Shown: piece after piece, positions 55,044 to 62,820 of the stretch
Layout of the letters: every line of letters begins with the position of its first letter
How positions within the stretch are numbered: the first letter of the stretch is position 1
From: Larkinella humicola
Lineage (GTDB): Bacteria; Bacteroidota; Bacteroidia; Cytophagales; Spirosomataceae
Length of the DNA: 64,000 nucleotides
NCBI RefSeq assembly: GCF_008727875.1
Contig: NZ_VTWS01000007.1
Coordinates: 1 to 64,000, forward strand
Direction of reading: 5' to 3'
Notes under the pieces: generated by a model
What the model was told of the DNA's origin: nothing
Database searches by the model: none
Seen by the model: the letters and a program-made list of their open reading frames with translations, nothing else
Translations under genes and position numbers: made by a program

Positions 55044-56711
55044 TTAAAGAGAAACGCCCCGCTTCCAGGGGATAAAATCGTCCTGACCCAGTTGCTGGGC
55101 TTTGGTTTTGACTTCGCCACTGGCGAGCCGGATCACGTATTCGAGCAGTTCTTCGGCATTTTGCTCGATGGTTTCTTCGCCTTCGATGATCGGGCCGCTG
55201 TCGAAGTCGATGACGTCGGGCATGCGCCGGAGCAGGGCGGTATTGGTCGAAATTTTCACTACAGGGCAGATCGGGTTGCCCGTGGGCGTTCCCAAACCGG
55301 TCGTAAACAGAATGATGTTGGTGCCGGAACCGGCCATGCCCGTGGTGGCTTCCACGTCGTTGCCGGGCGTACAAAGCAGGTTCAAACCGGGTACAGTGGC
55401 GGGTTCGGTGTAATTCAGAACATCAGCAACGGGTGACGTACCCCCTTTCTTGGCCGCTCCCGCTGATTTGATGGCATCCGTAATCAACCCGTCGCGGATG
55501 TTTCCCGGCGAGGGGTTCATGTCGAAACCGGAACCAACGGCTTCCGCTTTCGCCGAATAATCCTGCATCAAGTGAATGAATTTCAGGGCTTTTTCGTCAG
55601 AAACCGAGCGATTGATCAGCTCCTGTTCCACCCCGTTCAGTTCAGGAAACTCCGCCAGCACGGTTTTAGCCCCCAGGGTTACCAAAATATCCGACAGATG
55701 CCCGATGGCCGGGTTGGCCGAAAGGCCCGAAAACCCGTCAGAACCGCCACATTTCAGGCCAATAGTCAGGCTGCTCAAAGGAGCAGGTTGCCGCTCCAGT
55801 TTGTTGGCTTCAACCAGTCCCAGGAACGTTTCGCGGATGGCATTGGTCAGCATGGCATATTCGGTGCCGTCCTGCTGTTCAAAAATTAGCATCGGTTTGT
55901 TGAATTTCGGATTGCGTTTCCGAACTTCATCGACCAGCATCGAGGTTTGTGTATGCTGGCAACCCAGACTCAACACCGTGACACCGGCCACGTTGGGGTT
56001 GTTGATAAAACCGGCAAACAGGCCACACAGGGCTTCGGAATCCTGGCGCGTGCCGCCACAACCCATTTCATGCGTCAGAAACTTGATGCCGTCGATGTTT
56101 TTAAAAGGCCGCTTGACAACGGGTTCATCCAGCGTTCGGACCTGCGACGGATCGAGAAAAGCTTCCATTTTATGAACCCGGTCCATATCGCCCACTTTAT
56201 AGAGCTGCAGCAACTCATGAACCTGCTCCCGGTAAATCTCCGACTGGGCATAGCCCAACTCCCGCTCAAACGCATCTTTCAGAATCAGGATGTTGCGGTT
56301 TTCGCAAAAAACGAGCGGCACCACAAGCCAGTAGTTGGCGGTTCCCACCATACCGTCGGCGCGGTGGTAGCCCATGAACGTCCGGTTGTGCCAGGCCGAC
56401 ACGTCGGGTTGTTGCCAGGTGTAGGGCTGTTTTTTGTCGATTCCGTACTGATCGGCGTCGTGTTTGAGATTGAACGTCGTGATGGGTTCGCCCCGTTTGA
56501 TAGGTTGTGTGGCTTTCCCGACCAGCACGCCGTACATAATCACCGAGTCACCGGTTTGCAGATCTTCGGTTACAAATTTGTGTTTCACCCCGACCCCAAC
56601 CGGCAGGGTATACGTTTGTCCCTCAAAATCAACCTGTTCGCCCGACTGGAAATTTTGCAGGGCTACAATTACATTATCGGCGGGGTGTACTTTCAGAAGT
56701 TTATGCTGCAT
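55044..56711 (-). CDS. UxaA-family sugar-acid dehydratase (possible fuconate dehydratase)
   Basis: 555 residues from ATG 56711; 28 further residues from 56795 are not family-like. N-terminal SAF-type domain, then the UxaA core with HEMGCGGTRQDSEALCG near 215 and GLKCGGSDGFSGLSANPA near 325, and CPVVKISTN near 490. UxaA-type enzymes are Fe-dependent altronate dehydratases and relatives. The fucose operon lacks a dehydratase, and the adjacent SDR suggests this one acts on L-fuconate; that specificity is inference and altronate is the alternative. Confidence 0.85.
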   Translation of the reverse strand: MQHKLLKVHPADNVIVALQNFQSGEQVDFEGQTYTLPVGVGVKHKFVTEDLQTGDSVIMYGVLVGKATQPIKRGEPITTFNLKHDADQYGIDKKQPYTWQQPDVSAWHNRTFMGYHRADGMVGTANYWLVVPLVFCENRNILILKDAFERELGYAQSEIYREQVHELLQLYKVGDMDRVHKMEAFLDPSQVRTLDEPVVKRPFKNIDGIKFLTHEMGCGGTRQDSEALCGLFAGFINNPNVAGVTVLSLGCQHTQTSMLVDEVRKRNPKFNKPMLIFEQQDGTEYAMLTNAIRETFLGLVEANKLERQPAPLSSLTIGLKCGGSDGFSGLSANPAIGHLSDILVTLGAKTVLAEFPELNGVEQELINRSVSDEKALKFIHLMQDYSAKAEAVGSGFDMNPSPGNIRDGLITDAIKSAGAAKKGGTSPVADVLNYTEPATVPGLNLLCTPGNDVEATTGMAGSGTNIILFTTGLGTPTGNPICPVVKISTNTALLRRMPDVIDFDSGPIIEGEETIEQNAEELLEYVIRLASGEVKTKAQQLGQDDFIPWKRGVSL

Positions 56712-56833
56712 AGTTATAAGAGTAGGAATAACATCCGGGGCTGATCCATCAGAATACCGGTTTATTTCAAGAGACAAAAGTCTGTGAATTATCACTAATA
56801 TTGAAATAAAAAAATCAAGATTCTTCCCTATTC
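56712..56833. promoter_or_regulatory. Divergent spacer between uxaA-like and ade genes
   Basis: 122 bp shared by both promoters. A near-consensus TAATATTG occurs on the plus strand before ade; no convincing full promoter or operator was seen. Confidence 0.35.
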
Positions 56834-58489
56834 ATGCAAGTTTCCGGCAATCTCCTTAATCTTTTTGACCGCACCATCCGTTTCAGCCAGTTGACCATTG
56901 AGCAGAGCCGGATTCACCAAATCGACGAACTGGGTCCCGAACGTCCCGGGGAACCGTATCTCCTGCCCGGTTTTGTCGATGCCCACGTTCATGTTGAAAG
57001 TTCACTGCTCACGCCCGCCCAGTTCGCCCGGTTGGCGGTGGTTCACGGCACCATCGCTACCGTGTCGGACCCGCACGAGATTGGAAACGTCCTGGGTGTC
57101 GAAGGGGTGGAGTATATGATTGCCGACGGCAAACGCGTGCCGTTCAAATTCTGTTTTGGTGCTCCCTCCTGCGTACCGGCCACCCTGTTCGAAACTGCTG
57201 GTGCTACCATTGGTGTTCGGGACCTCCGGCGGTTGCTGGGGCTGAAAGAAATTGGCTACCTGGCCGAGATGATGAATTTTCCGGGCGTCCTGAACCAGGA
57301 CCCCGACGTGATGGCAAAGATCGCGCTGGCCAATGCCTTCAACAAGCCCATCGACGGCCACGCCCCCGGTTTGCGGGACGACGACGCCCAACGCTACATC
57401 GATGCGGGTATGACCACCGACCACGAGTGTTTTACGTATGAGGAAGGGCTGGACAAAGTGCAGCGGGGGATGGCTATTCTGATTCGCGAGGGAAGTGCGG
57501 CCAAAAATTTCGAAGCACTGATTCCGCTGCTCGCCGACTTTCCGGAGAAGATCATGTTCTGCTCCGACGACAAGCATCCCGACAGCCTGGTGGAAGGCCA
57601 CATCAACCAACTGGTTAAACGGGCGTTGGCAAAAGGACACGATTTATTCAATGTCCTGCGGGCCGCCTGCCTCAATCCGGTGTTGCATTACCGCCTGCCG
57701 GTGGGTCTGCTGCGGGAAGGTGATCCGGCCGATTTCATCGCGGTCAGCGACTTGCATGCGTTTCAGATTCTCAAGACGTATAGTAATGGCGTTGTGGTGG
57801 CCGAAAATGGAATTTCACTATTGCCGGATTTGCGGAGTGAACACGTTAACCGGTTTACTTGCCTGCCGAAAAAACCGGAGGATTTTGAAGTGAGCGTAGA
57901 ATCGACCGTTGGTCAGGATCAGCAGCTTCAGGTCATTGAAGCCCTTGATGGGCAGTTAATTACCAATACCCTCCTTCTCACACCAACCCTTCTGAAAAAC
58001 CGGGTGGTGGCCGATGTGACGCGGGATATTCTGAAAATAACCGTCGTGAACCGCTACCAGGACGCGGCCCCGGCCGTGGCCTTCATCAAAAATTTCGGAC
58101 TTAAAAAAGGAGCGATTGCTTCTTCCGTCGGGCACGATTCCCACAACATCATTGCCGTGGGCTGCGACGACGACAGCATTTGTCAGGCCGTTAACCGGGT
58201 CGTCGAAGCCCGGGGTGGGTTGAGTGCCGTTGCGAATGCGGCCCACCATCACCTTCTTCCCCTCCCCATCGCCGGTTTGATGACCGATACCGACGGCTAT
58301 GCCGTGGCGGCTACGTACACGGCCATCGACCGCTTTGTCAAGGATGAACTGGGAAGTACGCTGGGTTCACCGTTCATGACCTTGTCCTTCATGGCCTTGC
58401 TTGTTATTCCGTCCCTCAAACTCAGTGACCGCGGCTTATTTGACGGACAAAACTTCCGCTTCACTCCCCTTCTGATCCGACGGTCCTAA
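56834..58489 (+). CDS. ade: Adenine deaminase
   Basis: 551 residues. Deaminates adenine to hypoxanthine for purine salvage. Metal-binding HVHVESS (near residue 50), DPHEIGNVLG (near 75), GHAPGL (near 180), and MTTDHECFTYEE (near 195) are the bacterial adenine deaminase motifs; the C-terminal region has GHDSHNIIAVG. Length normal. It stands alone on the plus strand, divergent from the UxaA gene and ahead of an ECF sigma gene. Confidence 0.97.
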   Translation: MQVSGNLLNLFDRTIRFSQLTIEQSRIHQIDELGPERPGEPYLLPGFVDAHVHVESSLLTPAQFARLAVVHGTIATVSDPHEIGNVLGVEGVEYMIADGKRVPFKFCFGAPSCVPATLFETAGATIGVRDLRRLLGLKEIGYLAEMMNFPGVLNQDPDVMAKIALANAFNKPIDGHAPGLRDDDAQRYIDAGMTTDHECFTYEEGLDKVQRGMAILIREGSAAKNFEALIPLLADFPEKIMFCSDDKHPDSLVEGHINQLVKRALAKGHDLFNVLRAACLNPVLHYRLPVGLLREGDPADFIAVSDLHAFQILKTYSNGVVVAENGISLLPDLRSEHVNRFTCLPKKPEDFEVSVESTVGQDQQLQVIEALDGQLITNTLLLTPTLLKNRVVADVTRDILKITVVNRYQDAAPAVAFIKNFGLKKGAIASSVGHDSHNIIAVGCDDDSICQAVNRVVEARGGLSAVANAAHHHLLPLPIAGLMTDTDGYAVAATYTAIDRFVKDELGSTLGSPFMTLSFMALLVIPSLKLSDRGLFDGQNFRFTPLLIRRS

Positions 58490-58530
58490 AACCGTATGCA
58501 CGCATACTAAAATAAAAAAAATCCTATTTA

Positions 58531-58587
58531 TACAAGTTTTTGTAAAAAAAAGCCCGAACTGTTTTTATTAACAAGTTTTGTTAATAA
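58531..58587. promoter_or_regulatory. Two short palindromes upstream of the ECF sigma gene
   Basis: TACAA-GTTT-TTGTA (58531-58544) followed by A-rich sequence could end the ade transcript. TTATTAACAA-GTT-TTGTTAATAA (58565-58587) is a perfect 10-bp inverted repeat 54 bases before the ECF start and could be an operator. Confidence 0.5.
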
Positions 58588-58640
58588 GTTTACATTCTGT
58601 AGAAAGAGTACTTTCTGTTGACCCATCCTAAACCATTACT

Positions 58641-59231
58641 ATGCCTCGCTACCGCACCCCATCCGGTATAGACGAAGAGCAACTCTGGGATCAGTTCCGG
58701 AGTGGCGATGAAGTGGCTTTTGCCCGGCTTTATAAGGAATATGTGCAGGTGCTGTATCACTACTGCGCCCACTTCACCGCCGACCGGGCCTTGATCAAAG
58801 ATTGTATTCACGACCTGTTTGTCGAATTGTGGAAACACCGGCAAACCATCGGTCAGACCACCTCGGTCCGGTTTTATCTGATGGCTTCGATCAAGCGAAA
58901 ACTGGTTCGCCATTTGAACGCCGAGATGAAATTCAGCAGTCAGGACGATGTAGAAAACGACCGCGAATGGCTCCCCGGCTGTGCGCCGTCCTACGAATCG
59001 ACGCTGATTTCCTACGAAGAAGACGACCACGTTAATTCCTGCGTGGCCAAAGCCATCGAAAAACTCCCCCGCCGTCAACGCGAAGCCGTTTATCTGCGCT
59101 ATTACCAGAATTTGAGCAACGAAGAAATTTCGTCGCTGATGCAGATCAACATCCAGTCGGTTTACAACCTGATTTTCGGTGCGTTGACCAATCTAAAAAA
59201 ATACATTTCGCCCGAAAAAGTGGTTCTGTAA
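58641..59231 (+). CDS. ECF-type RNA polymerase sigma factor, no anti-sigma gene adjacent
   Basis: 196 residues. Sigma-70 region 2 near 20-90 (FARLYKEYVQVLYHYC, CIHDLFVELWKHRQTI) and region 4 near 135-185 (LPRRQREAVYLRYYQNLSNEEISSLMQINIQSVYNLIFGAL). Of the Bacteroidota ECF type often coupled to FecR/SusC. No FecR anti-sigma gene lies beside it and the SusC proteins in the window lack STN domains, so its control and targets are unknown. Confidence 0.93.
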   Translation: MPRYRTPSGIDEEQLWDQFRSGDEVAFARLYKEYVQVLYHYCAHFTADRALIKDCIHDLFVELWKHRQTIGQTTSVRFYLMASIKRKLVRHLNAEMKFSSQDDVENDREWLPGCAPSYESTLISYEEDDHVNSCVAKAIEKLPRRQREAVYLRYYQNLSNEEISSLMQINIQSVYNLIFGALTNLKKYISPEKVVL

Positions 59232-59268
59232 CGGACGAACACCACTCCCTCGCGGTTCTAACTATTGC

Positions 59269-59338
59269 TTGTCGTTTGAAGTTTACCCACTACGGTTACT
59301 TACCTTTGTAACCATAACCGGTCTACTTCAAACGACAA
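59269..59338. repeat. 14-bp inverted repeat flanking the rarA promoter
   Basis: TTGTCGTTTGAAGT (59269-59282) and its exact complement (59325-59338) enclose the -7 TACCTTTG. A looped structure in the leader or an operator is possible. Confidence 0.75.
59275..59308 (+). promoter_or_regulatory. Promoter of rarA
   Basis: TACCTTTG (59301-59308) is an exact TAnnTTTG; TTTG at 59275-59278 lies 22 bases upstream. The start codon is 38 bases downstream. Confidence 0.65.
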
Positions 59339-59345
59339 ATTCTGC

Positions 59346-60617
59346 ATGAACCCGATTACCACACCCCTGCCCGAACGGATGCGCCCCCGCACCCTGGATG
59401 ACGTCATTGGCCAGCAAAAACTGATTGGCCGGGGAAGCGCCTTACGCCGGGCCGTCGAAGCTAATCGCATTCCGTCGATGATTTTATGGGGACCGCCGGG
59501 CGTTGGAAAAACAACCCTCGCCCAGTTGATTGCGGAAGCCACCAAACGCCCTTTTTTTAGTCTGAGCGCCATTAGCGCGGGCGTGAAAGAAGTCCGCGAC
59601 GTGCTCAGTCGTCCCTCGGGTTTGTTCCCTCCCATCGTTTTCATTGACGAAATTCACCGGTTTAACAAAAACCAGCAAGATGCGCTGCTCGGTGCGGTCG
59701 AAAAAGGAACGATTACATTGATTGGGGCTACGACCGAAAACCCGTCGTTCGAGGTCAACTCGGCTTTGTTGTCGCGCTGTCAGGTCTATATTCTGGAATC
59801 GCTCGGTGCCGACGAACTAAAGCAACTGATTGATAATGCGTTGCTGAAAGACAGCTACCTGAAAGAGAAAAAGATAACCGTTCAGTCCTACGACGCGCTC
59901 ATGCGGATTTCGGGCGGTGACGGGCGGAAACTCCTGAACCTGCTGGAACTGGTGGTGACCTCCAGACCCGACAATCAGGAAATGACCATCGATGATGAAC
60001 TGGTGACGACCGTTGCCCAACATCAGATTGCCCGGTATGATAAATCGGGCGAACAACACTACGACATCATTTCGGCCTTCATCAAATCCCTGCGCGGCAG
60101 CGACCCCAACGGCGCGCTGTACTGGATGGCCCGGATGCTGGTGGCGGGTGAAGATCCCGAATTCATTGCCCGCCGGATGTTGATTCTAGCCTCGGAAGAC
60201 ATTGGCAACGCCAACCCGACGGCGATTATCATGGCGACCAACGCCATGCAGGCCGTGAAAATTATCGGCTTTCCCGAATGCCGGATTGTACTCTCGCAGG
60301 TGGCGGTTTATTTAGCGACGTCGCCAAAAAGCAACGCCAGTTATGTAGCGATCAATGAAGCCATGGCGCTGGCCGAACGGACGTCCGATCAACCCGTACC
60401 CCTGCATCTGCGAAATGCGCCGACAAAACTCATGAAGCAGATTGGTTACGGCAAAAACTACCAGTATGCGCACGATTATGAGGGGAATTTTGTGCAGCAG
60501 AACTTCTTACCCGATGAGTTGAAGGGGACGAAATTGTATCAGCCGGGTCAGAATGCGCGGGAAAACGAAATCCGGAAGCAGTTGCAGCGATGGTGGGGTG
60601 AGTGGTACGACTATTGA
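59346..60617 (+). CDS. rarA: Replication-associated recombination protein A (AAA+ ATPase)
   Basis: 423 residues. RarA/MgsA acts at stalled replication forks. Walker A GPPGVGKTTLA near residue 50, Walker B VFIDEIHRFNK near 100, sensor GATTENPSFEVNSALLSRC near 122, and the C-terminal MgsA oligomerisation region (GSDPNGALYWMARM, ASEDIGNANP) are all present. Length normal. Two membrane-protein genes follow on the opposite strand, their 3' end four bases away. Confidence 0.97.
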   Translation: MNPITTPLPERMRPRTLDDVIGQQKLIGRGSALRRAVEANRIPSMILWGPPGVGKTTLAQLIAEATKRPFFSLSAISAGVKEVRDVLSRPSGLFPPIVFIDEIHRFNKNQQDALLGAVEKGTITLIGATTENPSFEVNSALLSRCQVYILESLGADELKQLIDNALLKDSYLKEKKITVQSYDALMRISGGDGRKLLNLLELVVTSRPDNQEMTIDDELVTTVAQHQIARYDKSGEQHYDIISAFIKSLRGSDPNGALYWMARMLVAGEDPEFIARRMLILASEDIGNANPTAIIMATNAMQAVKIIGFPECRIVLSQVAVYLATSPKSNASYVAINEAMALAERTSDQPVPLHLRNAPTKLMKQIGYGKNYQYAHDYEGNFVQQNFLPDELKGTKLYQPGQNARENEIRKQLQRWWGEWYDY

Positions 60618-60621
60618 TCGG

Positions 60622-61791
60622 TCAATACCGCTCACCGCTGCCGCCACCGCCAAAATCACCACCGCCAAACCGCATATCATCTTTGGAACCCAGATGCCCC
60701 GAAGTGGCCTGAACACTCGCCAGCAGTTCGGCATTGATCAGGAATTGGTTGGGTGAATCTTCATCGGGCCGATCCGTAAAACCGGCCTGGGGTACGCGCA
60801 GATACCGAATCAAAAAAACCGCTATCAGAATGAGCGACAATCCGTTGACGGCCAGATAAACTTCCAGCGAAAACAGCGGGTGAAAATACCGCCAGGTGGC
60901 CAGGGCCAATCCCCAGCCGATGGCACTCATGATCAGTAACGGGCGTTCTTTCTGACGGAAACCCAGGTAAAATAAGGCAATCGGAACCGCGATGGTCAGC
61001 GTCCAGAAAAGGCCCGCCCAGGCAATTTCTGGGGCTTCGGCGGGTCGTCGGTCCATCATCCAGTAGTTCAGTTCACGAACGGCATAGTAGTTACAACTAA
61101 TCAGTAACAGGCTCAGGGACAGCCACTCCAGCAATATTAAATTATCCCGCCAGTACACCATTTCATCCCGGTCTTCATACAGCCGGGCCAGTACATACAG
61201 CCCCGCCGACACGCCCATCAGTACAAACGGCAGGAGTTGTTTCCCGAACGAAAACTCCAGTATGAAGTCGAAAAGGGCTACGGCCAGTATTACAAAAGCC
61301 GCTAACGTCAGCAACAGATCGCTATAATACCAGACGCCGAACAGCACCAGAGGCAAGCCGATGACACAATACTGCCAGAGCGGCAAGTTGTCGGGAAACA
61401 GACCGATTACTCCTACAATGACGAGGGCCACAGCGGCAATGATCAGGGCATTGTCAGTACCGGCCCGGTAGTGATTGCGGCTGTTGATCAGATGGTTAGC
61501 CAGAAAACCAATGGCGACTCCGAAACCGATATTGAAGAAATGATAAAAAAGATTGACTTCAAAGAGTTTTGACAAGAGCGTTGCCAGCAAAAAATACCCG
61601 CCACTGACGGCGACAATGGAAAACACGAACAGGCCGATTTCGATGAACCCGTTGGATTCGTGAAAACCGACCGGAAATTTTTCCCGGATCTGCCTCATTT
61701 TCGCTTCATCGAACAGGCCCTGGCGTTGCCAGTGGGCCGCCTGTTCGGTGATGTGTTTGTTGCGAACCCAGTTTTCGTTGTAGGCTTTCAT
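60622..61791 (-). CDS. Polytopic membrane protein with glycine-rich tail
   Basis: 389 residues from ATG 61791; a frame from 61872 overlaps the preceding gene and adds 27 residues that look unconserved. About ten membrane segments, soluble N-terminus with HITEQAAHWQRQGLFDEAK, and the end FGGGDFGGGGSGERY. DUF2157/DUF4401-like in layout; I cannot name the family firmly. Pairs with the DUF2157-like gene upstream. Confidence 0.7.
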   Translation of the reverse strand: MKAYNENWVRNKHITEQAAHWQRQGLFDEAKMRQIREKFPVGFHESNGFIEIGLFVFSIVAVSGGYFLLATLLSKLFEVNLFYHFFNIGFGVAIGFLANHLINSRNHYRAGTDNALIIAAVALVIVGVIGLFPDNLPLWQYCVIGLPLVLFGVWYYSDLLLTLAAFVILAVALFDFILEFSFGKQLLPFVLMGVSAGLYVLARLYEDRDEMVYWRDNLILLEWLSLSLLLISCNYYAVRELNYWMMDRRPAEAPEIAWAGLFWTLTIAVPIALFYLGFRQKERPLLIMSAIGWGLALATWRYFHPLFSLEVYLAVNGLSLILIAVFLIRYLRVPQAGFTDRPDEDSPNQFLINAELLASVQATSGHLGSKDDMRFGGGDFGGGGSGERY

Positions 61792-61831
61792 CTTGGCAAG
61801 GGGTGTGGAGTGAATGCGCAAAGGGTCAGCG

Positions 61832-62782
61832 TCAAACGTTCCGGCTTTTTGATAGATAAGCCGTAATGCCAATGCCGGTGATGATCCAGTAGAGGTACGT
61901 GGCTTCGTCGCGCAGGTGCAAATAATGGAACACCAGGTAGGTTACACCAATGTACCCGTAAAACGTACTCATGAGCAGGAAAAGAAACGAATGTTCTTTT
62001 CGGGCATACCAGTCGAACGCAACGCAGGCGACTGCCAGCGCGACGGCAAACAACAGATCCTGTTCTTTAAAATTGAACAGCCCGGCCACCAGCGCAACCA
62101 GCAGCAGGTTGCCTGCAAATGTCAAAGTGGTTAGGGTAAAATGCCGTTTGATCCGTTGCCGATCCAGCACCAGTGCCCCCGCCATGAGCACCAGACTCAG
62201 CACGATGGCCGAAAGCAAAACCGTCAGGTCTCTCAGGTTGCCCCTGAAGTAAAACTCCAGCGGTCGAACCGTCACCCCAATCCACGAAATCAGGGCGGTG
62301 AGTCCCATCGCCAGCACACCCCGGTGGTCGAACAGATACGCCAGCGTCAGAAACAGGATGGCGGGCAAAAAAGTTACCAAACCGTAGCGGGTTCCAAACA
62401 GGTTATATTGGTATTGCAAATACCCTTCCAGCGTCAAAAAAAGCAGGCAACCCAGCAACAGGGCATAATCGCCAAACGGCGAACGACTGGGTGAGTGAGC
62501 GGTGGTGAGTGGCCCCTTGAAACGAATGGCAAACGCAAAACAGGCCGCGCAAACTACCGCCAGCGCCAGAATCAGCAGGTTGTGGCCGATCTGGTCGATG
62601 TATTTGTAAATCAGCCAGCCCGTTCCCGTCGTAAAAAGCAGAATACCGGCATAGAGCAACGACCGTAATTCCCAATGTACCGAAAACAGTTTCTGGTCTT
62701 CAACCGATTGGATCACAACGCGTTGTTGCTCGTCAAGCAAGTGCTGATCGGCAAGTTCCTGCAATACCCTTTTCGGGGACAT
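61832..62782 (-). CDS. DUF2157-like polytopic membrane protein
   Basis: 316 residues, soluble N-terminus (about 1-35, VLQELADQHLLDEQQ) then about nine or ten membrane segments. DUF2157 proteins have this layout; no function is known. Inside the coding sequence a GGGTGAGTGAGCG... stretch (62488-62512) recalls the octamer repeats elsewhere; it encodes TTAHSPSRSPFG. First gene of a two-gene unit. Confidence 0.72.
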   Translation of the reverse strand: MSPKRVLQELADQHLLDEQQRVVIQSVEDQKLFSVHWELRSLLYAGILLFTTGTGWLIYKYIDQIGHNLLILALAVVCAACFAFAIRFKGPLTTAHSPSRSPFGDYALLLGCLLFLTLEGYLQYQYNLFGTRYGLVTFLPAILFLTLAYLFDHRGVLAMGLTALISWIGVTVRPLEFYFRGNLRDLTVLLSAIVLSLVLMAGALVLDRQRIKRHFTLTTLTFAGNLLLVALVAGLFNFKEQDLLFAVALAVACVAFDWYARKEHSFLFLLMSTFYGYIGVTYLVFHYLHLRDEATYLYWIITGIGITAYLSKSRNV

Positions 62783-62820
62783 ATTAGCGAAAAATAGTGT
62801 TACTAGTTATAACAGTAAAG

